Shown here: positions 1 to 8,602 of the stretch, piece by piece
How positions within the stretch are numbered: the stretch's first letter is position 1
Layout of the letters: each line of letters begins with the position of its first letter
NCBI RefSeq assembly: GCF_031679605.1
Contig: NZ_CP117522.1
Coordinates: 8,990,001-9,054,000 of the forward strand
Length of the DNA stretch: 64,000 bases
Reading direction: 5' to 3'
Source of the DNA: Streptomyces luomodiensis
GTDB lineage: Bacteria > Actinomycetota > Actinomycetes > Streptomycetales > Streptomycetaceae
Program-made: the position numbers and the translations under genes
Notes under the pieces: model-generated
Database searches by the model: none
The model's input: the letters and a program-made list of their open reading frames with translations, nothing else
Told to the model about the DNA's origin: nothing

Positions 1-739
1 GGAGACGACGCCGGGCTATCTGCAGAACTTCTGCTGGTACCCCTTCATGTGGGCCGGTGGCGCGGACGCCGTGGCACCGGACGGCACGTCGAGCGCCTTC
101 CGGGAACCGGGCGCGGTGGAGGCGCTGCGTTTTTGGCAGGAGACCATCCAGCGAGGCGTGGCACCGCGCAGATCGCTCGGCACCGGCTCCACCGACATCA
201 CCGCCAACCTCCTCGTCGACTACTGCGGCATCCAGCACTGCGGCCCTTACGGGGCGAGCACCTTGCGCAGCGCGGCGCCGCACTTCGCATTCGGCGTGTT
301 CAAACAGCCGGTCCCACCGGGCGGGACGTACACCACTGATGTGGGCGGCTGGGCGTTCGTGGTGAACCGGCGCGGCAGGAACCCGGAGGCGGCGGCCCGG
401 TTCGTGGTGTGGGCGCTCGGCTCCATGGAGGAGTCCTGTGTCAAGCGCATGGCGGACTGGTGCACGGTGGCGAACAGCGACATGCCGCCGCGGAAGAGTG
501 TGGCGCGCCTGGCGGAGCAGCGCGGCTACTTCGAGGACCCCATCATGAAGTACTTCCATGAGGAGGTCGTGCCCGGCGGACGGGGCGAGCCGCGCTATCC
601 GCCCAACGTCTACCAGCCCATCTCCGAGGCGATCCAGGCATGCCAGCTCAGCGGCGCCGATCCGCGGGCGCGGGCCGACCGCGCGGCGGACCTCATCGAG
701 GACGCGCTCGCCACCTACGAGGGAGCGAGGATCTTTTGA
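1..739 (+). CDS. Sugar ABC transporter substrate-binding protein, 5' truncated by window edge
   Basis: The open frame enters from the left edge (frame from base 2) and gives the last 245 residues of an extracellular solute-binding protein, family 1, which would capture a sugar or oligosaccharide outside the cell and hand it to the two permeases that follow. The C-terminal half shows the usual features: a DVGGWAFVVNRRG stretch that resembles the hinge strand, aromatic residues (WYPFMWAGG) suited to stacking on sugars, and a helical C-terminus. Its stop codon overlaps the ATG of the next gene (TGATG), so the three genes are translationally coupled. The signal peptide and lipobox lie outside the window, and the ligand cannot be read from sequence. 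Confidence 0.85.
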   Translation, partial: ETTPGYLQNFCWYPFMWAGGADAVAPDGTSSAFREPGAVEALRFWQETIQRGVAPRRSLGTGSTDITANLLVDYCGIQHCGPYGASTLRSAAPHFAFGVFKQPVPPGGTYTTDVGGWAFVVNRRGRNPEAAARFVVWALGSMEESCVKRMADWCTVANSDMPPRKSVARLAEQRGYFEDPIMKYFHEEVVPGGRGEPRYPPNVYQPISEAIQACQLSGADPRARADRAADLIEDALATYEGARIF

Positions 740-1689
740 TGGATGTCACCGTGGCGTCCTCCACGAGGCAACCCAGGCGGTCCGTGACGAGCGGCAGACG
801 CCCGCTGTCGCAGCGCGGCCGTGAGACGCTCGCCGGCTATCTGTTCGTCGCCCCCAGCGTCATCGGGATGTTCGTCTTCCTGGTGCTTCCGATGATCGCG
901 TCGCTCACCATCAGCTTCTTCCGGGTGTCCGGGTTCGGGGACTACGAGTTCATCGGCCTGGACAACTACCGGACACTGCTGTCCGACCCGGTCTTCGCCT
1001 CCTCGCTGAAGACCACCGGGCTGTTCACCCTGGCGTTCGTGCCGACGCTCTTCACGGTGAGCCTGTGTCTCGCCCTGCTGGTGAAGAAGCAGCGGCGCGG
1101 CATCGGGCTGCTGCGCAGCCTGTTCTTCGCCCCGAACGTCGTGAGCCTGGTCGTGGTGGGTCTGGTGTGGCAGTTCCTGCTGACCGACCATGTCGGCGCG
1201 GTCAACCGCTCGTTGGAGCGGATGGGCCTGTCCGGCGAGTCCTGGCTGGGCAATCCCCGGTACGCGCTGTTCGCGGTCGTGGTGATCAGCGTGTGGTTCT
1301 TCATGGGCTACTACATGATCATTTTCCTCAACGGGCTCCAGGACATCCCCTCCGCCTACTACGAGGCCGCCCGGCTCGACGGCGCGGGGCGCTGGCGGTC
1401 GTTCTGGAACGTGACCTGGCCGCTGCTCCGGCCCACCAGCCTGTTCGTGCTCGTCATGACCACCCTGACGGCGATCGGGGCCGCCGGGATCTTCGACCTC
1501 ATCTACGTCATGACCAAGGGCGGCCCCGACTACAGCACCCAGGTCGTCATGTTCTACATCTACCAACGGGCCTTCCAGCTGAACGACTTCGGCTACGCGG
1601 CGGCCATGGCGGCCGTGGTCTCGTTCGCCCTCATGATCATCATGTTCGTCATGCTGCGCATCACCAAGGGAGGGAAGGTCGATGCCTGA
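739..1689 (+). CDS. Carbohydrate ABC transporter permease, MalF/UgpA-type
   Basis: This 316-residue inner-membrane permease has about six hydrophobic segments, beginning near residue 33 (YLFVAPSVIGMFVFL), and a binding-protein-dependent transport signature with the EAA loop EAARLDGAG, where the ATPase docks. The frame stays open upstream to 640, but the ATG at 739 overlaps the stop of the binding-protein gene and is the natural coupled start. The next permease begins inside its last codons. No ATPase gene is present; Streptomyces sugar importers of this class commonly use a shared MsiK-type ATPase encoded elsewhere. Confidence 0.9.
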   Translation: MDVTVASSTRQPRRSVTSGRRPLSQRGRETLAGYLFVAPSVIGMFVFLVLPMIASLTISFFRVSGFGDYEFIGLDNYRTLLSDPVFASSLKTTGLFTLAFVPTLFTVSLCLALLVKKQRRGIGLLRSLFFAPNVVSLVVVGLVWQFLLTDHVGAVNRSLERMGLSGESWLGNPRYALFAVVVISVWFFMGYYMIIFLNGLQDIPSAYYEAARLDGAGRWRSFWNVTWPLLRPTSLFVLVMTTLTAIGAAGIFDLIYVMTKGGPDYSTQVVMFYIYQRAFQLNDFGYAAAMAAVVSFALMIIMFVMLRITKGGKVDA

Positions 1690-2524
1690 CACCGCCCGGC
1701 CGCCACGGCGACAGCCGTCCCGCCTCGGCCCGACGGCCGTCTGGGGGAGCATCGCCTTTCTCGCGCTGCTGACCGTCGCCCCGCTGCTCTACATGGTCTC
1801 CACGGCCTTCAAACAGGCCAAGGACGTCTACACGCCGGACCTCATACCCGGTTCCCCGACCCTGGACAACTTCCGCTACATCTTCTCCGAGATCCCCATC
1901 CTGCGGTATCTGTTCAACTCGTTCCTGGTCGCCGCCGTCGTCACCGTGCTGTCCCTGTTCTTCCACTCGATGGCCGGCTACGCCCTGGCCAGGCTGAAGT
2001 TCCGGGGCCGTGACACCATCTTCTCCGGCATCTACGCCACGCTGCTCATCTCGCTGCCGCTCATCATGGTGCCGCTGTTCCTCGTCGCGAAGACACTCGG
2101 CATCCTCGACTCCTACCTCGGGATGATCCTCCCGGCCGTCTTCAACGCCTTCGGCATCTTCTTCCTGCGGCAGTTCTATCTGAGCTTCCCGGACGATGTG
2201 GAGGAGGCCGCGCGACTCGACGGATGTGGCTACTGGCGCATCTACTGGCAGGTGATCCTGCCCATGAGCAGGCCCCTGCTGACCGCCCTGGCGGTCTTCT
2301 TCTTCCTGGGCACCTGGAACTCCTTCCTGTGGCCGCTGACGATCGTCCAGAACCCCGATCTCATTCCGGTCCAGGTCGGGATCTCCAACTTCCAGGGACA
2401 GTTCTCGGCCGCCTGGAACTACTCGATGGCGGCCTCGACGGTGGCGGCGCTGCCCACCCTGATCCTCTTCTTCGTCTTCCAGAAGCAGTTCACCGAGACC
2501 ATCAAGACCTCCGGCGGCCGCTGA
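1682..2524 (+). CDS. Carbohydrate ABC transporter permease, MalG/UgpE-type
   Basis: This is the second transmembrane half of the importer, 280 residues. It has an N-terminal membrane helix (FLALLTVAPLLYMVSTAFK), a long periplasmic-side loop after it and an EAA loop EAARLDGCG near two-thirds of the length, which is the CUT1 MalG layout. The ATG lies 8 bases inside the previous gene, so the two permeases are coupled. A 65-base spacer then leads to the glycosidase gene, which probably belongs to the same transcript and acts on the imported sugar. Confidence 0.9.
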   Translation: MPDTARPPRRQPSRLGPTAVWGSIAFLALLTVAPLLYMVSTAFKQAKDVYTPDLIPGSPTLDNFRYIFSEIPILRYLFNSFLVAAVVTVLSLFFHSMAGYALARLKFRGRDTIFSGIYATLLISLPLIMVPLFLVAKTLGILDSYLGMILPAVFNAFGIFFLRQFYLSFPDDVEEAARLDGCGYWRIYWQVILPMSRPLLTALAVFFFLGTWNSFLWPLTIVQNPDLIPVQVGISNFQGQFSAAWNYSMAASTVAALPTLILFFVFQKQFTETIKTSGGR

Positions 2525-2589
2525 CCGCCACCCGCCCCGGAACCACTCCAGCCACCGGACCGACCGAAACTCACACCGCGAAGGACACC

Positions 2590-3690
2590 ATGCAGACCCA
2601 GCCGTATCCGTTCCCCCTGACGCCCGCGCCGGGCATGTCGAGCCGCGCCATCACCGCGGAGAACCCGTCCGGGCAGAAGGGCGCCGGCGGCCGGGCGGCC
2701 TCCGCCCTGGGCCCCGGGCGCAAGGGACGCCCCTGCGTCGACCTGCCCAGCGGCGAGACCACGGTGATCGCGGACATCCCGGGGGCCGGTGTCATCACCC
2801 ACATCTGGATCACCTGCCCCGCGCACACCGACGCCGTGGGCTTCGTCCTGCGGGACCTCGTGGTGCGCGCCTACTGGGACGGGGACGACCAGCCCGCCGT
2901 CGAGGCGCCGCTGGGCGACTTCTTCTGCAACGGCAACGGCGCACGGGCGCTGCTGACCTCGCAGCCGGTCACCGTGGCCCCCACCGGCGGCATGAACGCC
3001 TACTTCCAGATGCCGTTCGCCGACGGGGCCCGCATCACCGTCACCAATGAGCACCCCGCGGACATCACGGGGTTCTTCTTCCAGATCGACTACGTCTCGG
3101 TGCCCGAACTGCCCGAGCACACCCCGCGCTTCCACGCGCAGTGGCGGCGGCAGCGGACCACGGTGCCCGGCCGCGACTACGTCGTCCTGGACGGGGTGAC
3201 CGGCGCCGGACGGTATCTCGGCACCTTCCTGTCCATCGTGGCGCTGGAACGCTACTGGTGGGGAGAGGGCGAGATGAAGTTCTTCATCGACGGCGACACC
3301 GACTTCCCCACCATCTGCGGCACCGGAACGGAGGACTACGCCGGAGGCGCCTGGGCGTTCCAGAACAAGCTCTCGGCCACCGAGGAGCCCGACGTCCTGA
3401 CCTTCTCCGCACCGTATTTCGGATACCCGCAGTACGAGACCCGCGATGTCTCCCAGGGCGCCCCCTACGCCACCGCCATGGCACCGCACCACGGCCTCTA
3501 CCGCTGGCACCTCGCGGACCCCGTCTACTTCGCCCAGGACCTCAAGGTGACGCTCCAGCAGATCGGCCAGGTCGGCACCGGCCTCTTCGAGCGGAGCGAC
3601 GACGTGTCGTCCGTCGCCTACTGGTACCAGCACGGCGGCGCCGTCGCCGCCCCCGCGTTCCCGTCCCGGGCCGAGCGCACCCCCCGCTGA
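2590..3690 (+). CDS. GH172 (DUF2961) glycoside hydrolase family protein
   Basis: This 366-residue protein belongs to the former DUF2961, now glycoside hydrolase family 172, whose characterised members act on alpha-D-fructofuranosides, difructose dianhydride I and D-arabinofuranosides. The diagnostic blocks are present: W-x-T-C-P after an early beta sheet, Y-W-D-G-D near residue 95, WWGEGEMKFFIDGD near 223-236 and GTGTEDY at 244-250. The acidic residues of the last two blocks (E226/E228 and E248) are the likely catalytic pair, an inference from family conservation. There is no signal peptide, so it should act in the cytosol on sugar delivered by the upstream importer. The frame is open far upstream, but the ATG at 2590 after GAAGGACACC is the first sensible start. 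It ends 1 base from the convergent binding-protein gene. Confidence 0.85.
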   Translation: MQTQPYPFPLTPAPGMSSRAITAENPSGQKGAGGRAASALGPGRKGRPCVDLPSGETTVIADIPGAGVITHIWITCPAHTDAVGFVLRDLVVRAYWDGDDQPAVEAPLGDFFCNGNGARALLTSQPVTVAPTGGMNAYFQMPFADGARITVTNEHPADITGFFFQIDYVSVPELPEHTPRFHAQWRRQRTTVPGRDYVVLDGVTGAGRYLGTFLSIVALERYWWGEGEMKFFIDGDTDFPTICGTGTEDYAGGAWAFQNKLSATEEPDVLTFSAPYFGYPQYETRDVSQGAPYATAMAPHHGLYRWHLADPVYFAQDLKVTLQQIGQVGTGLFERSDDVSSVAYWYQHGGAVAAPAFPSRAERTPR

Positions 3691-3691
3691 G

Positions 3692-5026
3692 TCAGCGCTG
3701 GTAGCGGTCGAGGATCCGCCGGCCGTCGCCGACGAGGCGGTCACGCAGTTCGCCGACGCCGAAGGCACCGTTGTAGAACTGCTGATAGGCCGGGGTGGCG
3801 ACCTTGTCCTTCCACTCGGCGTAGCCGCGGATCCCGAGCGCCGGGGACGGGCGCAGGGCGGCCGCGACGTCGACGCCCGTCTTCCAGCCGTACCGGCGGG
3901 CGTTGATGGCCGGGTCCTTCAGCGCCCGCGCGCTGGTGGGCAACAGCCAGTCGCCGCGGGCGAGGTCGGCCTGGTGGTCGGCCCGGTTGAGGAAGGCGAT
4001 GAAGTCCACGGCGGCCTGCTTGTGGCCGCTGTCCCGCGCGACCGAGAGCGTCTGCGGCGCGACGCCCTGGGCGAGGCCGTCCGCGCCGCCGCCGCTCGGC
4101 ATGGGCAGGACCGTCCAGTCGAAGCCGTCGGGCGCCTGCTGCCGCACTTGCTGCCGGTAGGAGAAGTTGAGCGGCAGCATGGCGTAGCGGCCGGCGAAGA
4201 AGCCGGGCAGGGTGTCCGCGCCCGCCATGCCCAGGCCCGTGGTGGGCGCGGTGCGGTCCTCGTTGACCTGCCGTTGGATGAGCCGCGGTACGGCCGATTC
4301 GGCCGGGCCGAAACGGAGCCGGTTCTTGCCGTCCGGGCCCTTGACGAAGACCTTGCCGCCGGTGGACAGGGACAGGTTCATGGACTGGGTGACCGGCTCC
4401 TTCAGGGACCAGGCCACCCCGTAGGTGTCGGTCCTGCCGTCGTGGTTCCGGTCGCGCGTCAGCTCCTTGCTCACCGTCTCGAACTCGGCCCACGTCCAGG
4501 GGTGCCGGGCCGTGGGGATGCGGACGTCCGCCTGCCGGAGCAGCGCGATGTTGGCGATCAGGACGCGGGGCTCCTGGAGGAACGGGACGCCGTAGACGCC
4601 CCCCTGGTACGTCGTGGTCTGCCAGGCGGTCCGGGGGATGTCGGCGCGCAGTTCCTCCGGCAGGTAGGGGGTCAGGTCGGTGAGGTAGCCGCCGGACGCG
4701 AAGTCGGTGAGGTCGGTGGCGTCGTCGTGGATGATGTCCGGCGCCTCACCGCCCTCGAAGGAGGTCAGCAGCTGGTCGTGGACGGTGGTCCAGCTGCCCT
4801 GGACGTACCGGACCCGGACATCGGGGTGGGCCTGGTTCCACTGCCGTACCAGTCGCTTGTTGGCGTCGACGGACTGCTTCTGCCAGGCCAGGCTGAGGAA
4901 TTCGAGCGTGACCTCGCCATCGGCGGTGTCCGGGGAGGGGCCCCCGCAGCCGGCCAGGAGGCTGAGCGAGACGATGGCGGCCACGCCCGGAAGGGCCGCC
5001 CGCGGCGCCCTCTTCGCACCTGTCAT
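3692..5026 (-). CDS. Sugar ABC transporter substrate-binding lipoprotein
   Basis: This is a 444-residue family 1 solute-binding lipoprotein. The N-terminus has a basic region, a hydrophobic stretch and the lipobox LLAGC with C27 as the lipidated residue. The body shows the typical binding-protein start (VTLEFLSLAWQ), the DIIHDDATDLTDFASGGYL stretch and the Asn-His-Asp-Gly-Arg-Thr-Asp loop common in actinobacterial sugar binders. The frame stays open upstream, but the ATG at 5026 overlaps the stop of the upstream permease (ATGA) and precedes the signal peptide. It is the last gene of a permease-permease-binding protein operon, an inverted order compared with the first importer. The ligand is unknown. 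Confidence 0.9.
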   Translation of the reverse strand: MTGAKRAPRAALPGVAAIVSLSLLAGCGGPSPDTADGEVTLEFLSLAWQKQSVDANKRLVRQWNQAHPDVRVRYVQGSWTTVHDQLLTSFEGGEAPDIIHDDATDLTDFASGGYLTDLTPYLPEELRADIPRTAWQTTTYQGGVYGVPFLQEPRVLIANIALLRQADVRIPTARHPWTWAEFETVSKELTRDRNHDGRTDTYGVAWSLKEPVTQSMNLSLSTGGKVFVKGPDGKNRLRFGPAESAVPRLIQRQVNEDRTAPTTGLGMAGADTLPGFFAGRYAMLPLNFSYRQQVRQQAPDGFDWTVLPMPSGGGADGLAQGVAPQTLSVARDSGHKQAAVDFIAFLNRADHQADLARGDWLLPTSARALKDPAINARRYGWKTGVDVAAALRPSPALGIRGYAEWKDKVATPAYQQFYNGAFGVGELRDRLVGDGRRILDRYQR

Positions 5027-5892
5027 GCCTTCACCGCCCCGGCGAGCATGCCACCCACCAGCCGGCGCTGGAGCAGTGCGAAGAACACCAGGCTGGGGAG
5101 GGTGGCGAGGACCGAGGCTGCGGCCAGGGGACCGAGGTCCGCGACTCCCTCGGTGCCCAGGAAGTGGGTGAGGATCACGGACATGGTCTGGTTCTCCGGT
5201 GACTTGAGGAGGACGAGGGCGAAGAAGAACTCGTTCCAGGCGGTGACGAAGGAGAACATGAGCGTGGCCACCAGACCGGGGGCGAGCAGGGGCAGCACCA
5301 CGCTGCCCAGCGTGCGCAGGCGGCCGGCCCCGTCCACCGCGGCCGCCTCCTCCAGCGAGCGCGGCACCGCCTTGATGTACCCCTGGAGCATCCAGAGGGA
5401 GAAGGGCAGGTTCCACACCACGTACACGGCGATGAGGCCGGCGATGCTGTCGATCAGGTGCAGGTTCTTCAGCACCAGGAACAGCGGGATGATCACCAGG
5501 ATGAACGGGAACATCTGGCTGACCAGGATCCAGACCGTGCCCACCCGGCCGGCCCACGACCGGTGGCGCGCCATGGCGTACGCGGCGGGCACCGCTGTCG
5601 CGACCGAGACCAGCGCGGCGGTGGCCGCCACCACCAGGCTGTTGAGCGCGGCGTGCAGCAGCGGCTGGGCCTCGAACGCGGCCCGGTAGTTGTCCCAACT
5701 GGGGTCCTCCGGCAGCCAGCTGGGGTGCAGGGAGCCCAGCTCCCGTGTCGATTTGAAGGACGTCGACAGCAGCCACAGCAACGGGAAGGCCAGGAAGACC
5801 AGATAGCAGCCGAGGGCCAGGTACTGACCGGTGCCGCCCGCGATGCGCAGCGCGCGCACCTTGGCGGGGGTGGGCGAGGAGGCACCGGTCAT
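5023..5892 (-). CDS. Carbohydrate ABC transporter permease, MalG-type
   Basis: A 289-residue integral membrane permease with about six membrane helices and the EAA loop EAAAVDGAG. It is the second permease of the reverse-strand importer: its ATG overlaps the stop of the upstream permease by four bases (ATGA), and its own stop overlaps the start of the binding lipoprotein in the same way. This strict coupling implies equal synthesis of the three components. No ATPase is encoded nearby, as with the other importer. Confidence 0.9.
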   Translation of the reverse strand: MTGASSPTPAKVRALRIAGGTGQYLALGCYLVFLAFPLLWLLSTSFKSTRELGSLHPSWLPEDPSWDNYRAAFEAQPLLHAALNSLVVAATAALVSVATAVPAAYAMARHRSWAGRVGTVWILVSQMFPFILVIIPLFLVLKNLHLIDSIAGLIAVYVVWNLPFSLWMLQGYIKAVPRSLEEAAAVDGAGRLRTLGSVVLPLLAPGLVATLMFSFVTAWNEFFFALVLLKSPENQTMSVILTHFLGTEGVADLGPLAAASVLATLPSLVFFALLQRRLVGGMLAGAVKA

Positions 5893-6848
5893 ACCGCGTC
5901 CTCCGTCAGCTTCTTGCGCAGGAACAGGGTGAGCAGGACCGCGATCACGGCGACCATGACCAGTCCCATGGCCGCGGCGTACCCGAACTGGCCGTAGGTG
6001 AACGCCTCTTCGTAGGCGAACAGCATCGGGAGCCGGGTCTGTCCGCCCGGCCCGCCCTGGGTGAGGACGTACACCAGGCCGAAGGAGTTGACGTTCCAGA
6101 TGAAGTTGAGCGCGGTGATCGACACCACCACGGGCCTGAGCGCCGGCCAGGTGACCGTGGTGAAGCGGCGCCAGATTCCCGCACCGTCCAGGTGCGCCGC
6201 CTCACGCAGTTCACGCGGGACGTTCTGGAGACCGGCCAGCAGCACCACGGTCGTCTGGGGCATGCCCGCCCACACACCGACCACGATGACCGCCGGCAGG
6301 GCGTAGGACAGATCGGCCAGCCAGTCGACGTTCTCGTGGAGGAGGCCGGTCCGGGTGAGCGTGTCGTTCAGGATGCCCGCGTCGGAGTGGTAGACCAGGC
6401 GCCACATGATGCCGACGACGACCTCGGGCATGGCCCACGGCACGAGCGCCAGGGTCCGGGCCAGCCAGCGCAGCCGGAGGTTCTGGTCGAGCAGCAGCGC
6501 CAGGCCGAGGGCCAGCGCGAACTGGAGCGCGGTCACGCAGACGGCCCAGGTCAGGCCGATGGTGAAGGAGTCCCAGAACAGGGAGTCGAACCGCAGGTCG
6601 GAAAGGTTGGCCAGGCCGATGAACCGGGTGGGGGTGGTGCGGCCGCTCTGCGCGTCGGTGAAGGCGAGCGCGACGCCGTACAGCAGGGGTCCCACGCTGA
6701 GCACCAGGACGGGGATCAGCGCGGGAAGCAACAGGAACCACGTGCCCCGGTCCAGGCCGAGCGCCCGCCTGCGCTGGGCGGCGGTGCGGGGCGGTGGGGT
6801 TCCGCGGCCACCCGGGACGTCGTCGGCCCGGGAAGCGGTGAGACTCAT
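5889..6848 (-). CDS. Carbohydrate ABC transporter permease, MalF-type
   Basis: First gene of the reverse-strand importer, 319 residues. A short polar N-terminal tail is followed by a membrane helix (TWFLLLPALIPVLVLSVGPL), a family-typical extracytoplasmic loop (FIGLANLSDLRFDSLFWDS) and the EAA loop EAAHLDGAG. The start has GAGG five bases upstream. Upstream lies an imperfect inverted repeat over a -10-like GATACT, listed separately, which could be the operator of an external sugar repressor. No regulator gene lies nearby. Confidence 0.9.
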   Translation of the reverse strand: MSLTASRADDVPGGRGTPPPRTAAQRRRALGLDRGTWFLLLPALIPVLVLSVGPLLYGVALAFTDAQSGRTTPTRFIGLANLSDLRFDSLFWDSFTIGLTWAVCVTALQFALALGLALLLDQNLRLRWLARTLALVPWAMPEVVVGIMWRLVYHSDAGILNDTLTRTGLLHENVDWLADLSYALPAVIVVGVWAGMPQTTVVLLAGLQNVPRELREAAHLDGAGIWRRFTTVTWPALRPVVVSITALNFIWNVNSFGLVYVLTQGGPGGQTRLPMLFAYEEAFTYGQFGYAAAMGLVMVAVIAVLLTLFLRKKLTEDAV

Positions 6849-6864
6849 GTGAACCTCGTGGTCG

Positions 6865-6891
6865 GTGATCGCCCAGTATCGTGGCGGTCAC
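6865..6891 (-). promoter_or_regulatory. Imperfect inverted repeat upstream of sugar importer operon
   Basis: Two 9-base arms, GTGATCGCC (6865-6873) and GGCGGTCAC (6883-6891), match at eight of nine positions and flank a sequence that reads GATACT on the reverse strand, a plausible -10 element. It lies 17-43 bases before the permease ATG, so a repressor bound here could block transcription. It is inferred only from symmetry and position. Confidence 0.4.
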
Positions 6892-6960
6892 CCGAGGCGC
6901 CGTCAACGGACCGGACACGTGACGCGGCTCACGGGCCGTGCGCCTTCCGGTGGGCGGCCC

Positions 6961-6991
6961 CGCGGACGGGGCCGTGCCCACCCCGTCCGCG
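6961..6991 (-). terminator. GC-rich hairpin downstream of ABM-domain gene
   Basis: Perfect 11-base arms (CGCGGACGGGG and its complement) flank a 9-base loop. It lies 49-79 bases past the 3' end of the reverse-strand gene at 7040-7372 and upstream of the importer operon, so it probably terminates the former. No T-run follows, as is usual in Streptomyces. Confidence 0.55.
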
Positions 6992-7039
6992 CGGTGACGC
7001 CGGCCACCCCGCGCCCGGGGGCGGTCCGGCCGGTCCGCC

Positions 7040-7372
7040 TCAGTCCTGCTGCGGTACGGCCATCTCCCCGAGGCGGGACCAGTCGTCCTGGTCCACGGTC
7101 ACATTGACGATCCGGGGCGTCTCCACGAGGTGGGGAGGCAGCGTCCGCCGTGCCGTGGTGAAGTGGTCGGACTGGACGTGCGCCGCCCCGGCCTCGTCGT
7201 CGCGGAACGCCTCGGTCAGCACGTACTCGGTGGGGTCGTCGATGCTGCGGGACCAGTCGAACCACAGGCACCCCGGCTCGTCGCGGGTCGCGTGGGTGAA
7301 CTCGCGGGTGATCTCGGGCCAGGCGTCCGCGTGCTCGGGCAGGACGCGGAACTTGGCGGTGATGAAGATCAT
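7040..7372 (-). CDS. Antibiotic biosynthesis monooxygenase (ABM) domain protein
   Basis: A 110-residue single ABM-fold protein of the YgiN/quinol-monooxygenase-like family. It starts with the family-typical strand MIFITAKFRV, has CLWFDWSRSIDDPTEYVLTE in the middle, where most relatives carry F-x-x-Y/W-E, and the AHVQSDHFT stretch that contributes histidine to the active site. Such proteins are small ferredoxin-like dimers that oxidise quinols or polyketide-like rings without a cofactor, or act as stress proteins; the substrate cannot be told. GGGAG lies four bases before the ATG. It stands alone between two hairpins, so it is probably monocistronic. Confidence 0.8.
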   Translation of the reverse strand: MIFITAKFRVLPEHADAWPEITREFTHATRDEPGCLWFDWSRSIDDPTEYVLTEAFRDDEAGAAHVQSDHFTTARRTLPPHLVETPRIVNVTVDQDDWSRLGEMAVPQQD

Positions 7373-7471
7373 GATGCTCCCGGTGGGTAGGTCTTGTCAG
7401 GTTCGTCGGTTCGGTTGTGCCCGGTCGGGCGGGTCGGTCGGCCGGGTGGGTCGCTTCGGGTGGACGGGCAG

Positions 7472-7517
7472 GCGGTCATCATGAGGCCGTCGCCCTCGCT
7501 CGGGCCATGATGACCGC
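7472..7517 (-). terminator. 12-bp inverted repeat after alcohol dehydrogenase operon
   Basis: Perfect 12-base arms GCGGTCATCATG and CATGATGACCGC flank a 22-base loop. It lies about 60 bases beyond the 3' end of the dehydrogenase operon and 100 bases before the ABM gene start, both on the reverse strand. It may stop the first transcript, or serve as an operator for the ABM gene; the long loop leaves both open. Confidence 0.45.
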
Positions 7518-7576
7518 GGCCGCTCCGCGACCCGGGCCACCCGCCGCTCCTCAGCGCGGCGGACCGCCGGGCCGGG

Positions 7577-8602
7577 TCAGGGAACGAGGATCGCGCGTCC
7601 GCGGACCCGGCCGGCGTCGAGGTCGTCCAGGGCGTCCTGGAACCGCTCGAGCGGGTACACGCTGGTGTGCAGCCGGACCCGTCCCTGGGCGGCGAGCACC
7701 ATCAGCTCGCACAGATCGTTGTAGGAGCCGACGAGGTTGCCGATGAAGTTGATCTCGGTGGAGATGATGTCGATCGTCGGTACGTCGATGTTCTCGCCGT
7801 ATCCGACCACGTGGTAGTCGCCCGCGCGGCGCAGCATCCGCACACCGTCCCGGGTCGCTCCGCCCTCGCCCACGAAGTCGATCACGACCTCGGCTCCCTG
7901 GCCGCCGGTCAGCTCGAGCACCTCGGGCACCTGCTGCCCAGCGGCGACGACACCATGGTCGGCGCCGAGGGAGGCGGCCAGCTTCACCGCGTCGGGGTTG
8001 CGGTCGACCACGATGATCTCGGCGGCCGTGATCGCCCTCAGCGCCTGCACCCCGATGTGCCCGAGCCCGCCCGCGCCGATGATCACGCAGCGGTCGCCCG
8101 GCCGCAGCTTCCGGGCGGCCTTGGCCACGGCGTGGTACGCGGTCAGCCCCGCGTCGGCCAGCGCCGCCACATCGGCCGGCTCCAGGGAGTCGTCGATGCG
8201 GACGACGCTGCGGGCGGAGGTCTTCAGATACTCGGCGTAGCCGCCGGCGGTGTCGATACCGGGGAAGAGGCTCTGCTCGCAGTGGACGTCGTCGCCGGAC
8301 CGGCACGCCCGGCACAGCCCACAGGTGACCAGCGGGTGGACGATGACCTTGTCGCCCTCGGCCACGTTGGTGACGGCGCTGCCGACCGCGTGCACCCAGC
8401 CGGCGTTCTCGTGCCCGATCGTGTAGGGCAGCGTCACCCCGGACTTCTCGGCCCACTGTCCCTCGAGGATGTGGAGGTCGGTGCGGCACACGCCCGCCCC
8501 GCCGATCTTGACGATCACGTCGTACGGGCCGGTGACCGAGGGGGCCGGTACGTCGGCCATCTCCAGGTTCCGGCCGTACCCCACAACCTGGACTGCTTTC
8601 AC
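7577..8602 (-). CDS. NAD(P)-dependent zinc alcohol dehydrogenase of propane-monooxygenase-cluster type
   Basis: A 341-residue medium-chain dehydrogenase. Catalytic zinc ligands are C39 in GGAGVCRTDLH and the His-Glu of IGHENAG; four structural-zinc cysteines lie in VTCGLCRACRSGDDVHC; the Rossmann motif is GAGGLGHIG. It should oxidise an alcohol to an aldehyde or ketone with NAD(P). The gene order with DUF59 and amidohydrolase genes matches the downstream part of actinobacterial prm/mim propane-type monooxygenase operons, where this enzyme oxidises the alcohol product; here no monooxygenase accompanies it. Its GTG overlaps the stop of the DUF59 gene (GTGA). Family is certain; the substrate is inferred from context. 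Confidence 0.88.
   Translation of the reverse strand: MKAVQVVGYGRNLEMADVPAPSVTGPYDVIVKIGGAGVCRTDLHILEGQWAEKSGVTLPYTIGHENAGWVHAVGSAVTNVAEGDKVIVHPLVTCGLCRACRSGDDVHCEQSLFPGIDTAGGYAEYLKTSARSVVRIDDSLEPADVAALADAGLTAYHAVAKAARKLRPGDRCVIIGAGGLGHIGVQALRAITAAEIIVVDRNPDAVKLAASLGADHGVVAAGQQVPEVLELTGGQGAEVVIDFVGEGGATRDGVRMLRRAGDYHVVGYGENIDVPTIDIISTEINFIGNLVGSYNDLCELMVLAAQGRVRLHTSVYPLERFQDALDDLDAGRVRGRAILVP

Noticed and set aside
715..1752. Long reverse-strand frame opposite the first permease
   Set aside because: Mirror frame of an intact transporter gene with repetitive His/Arg/Glu content.
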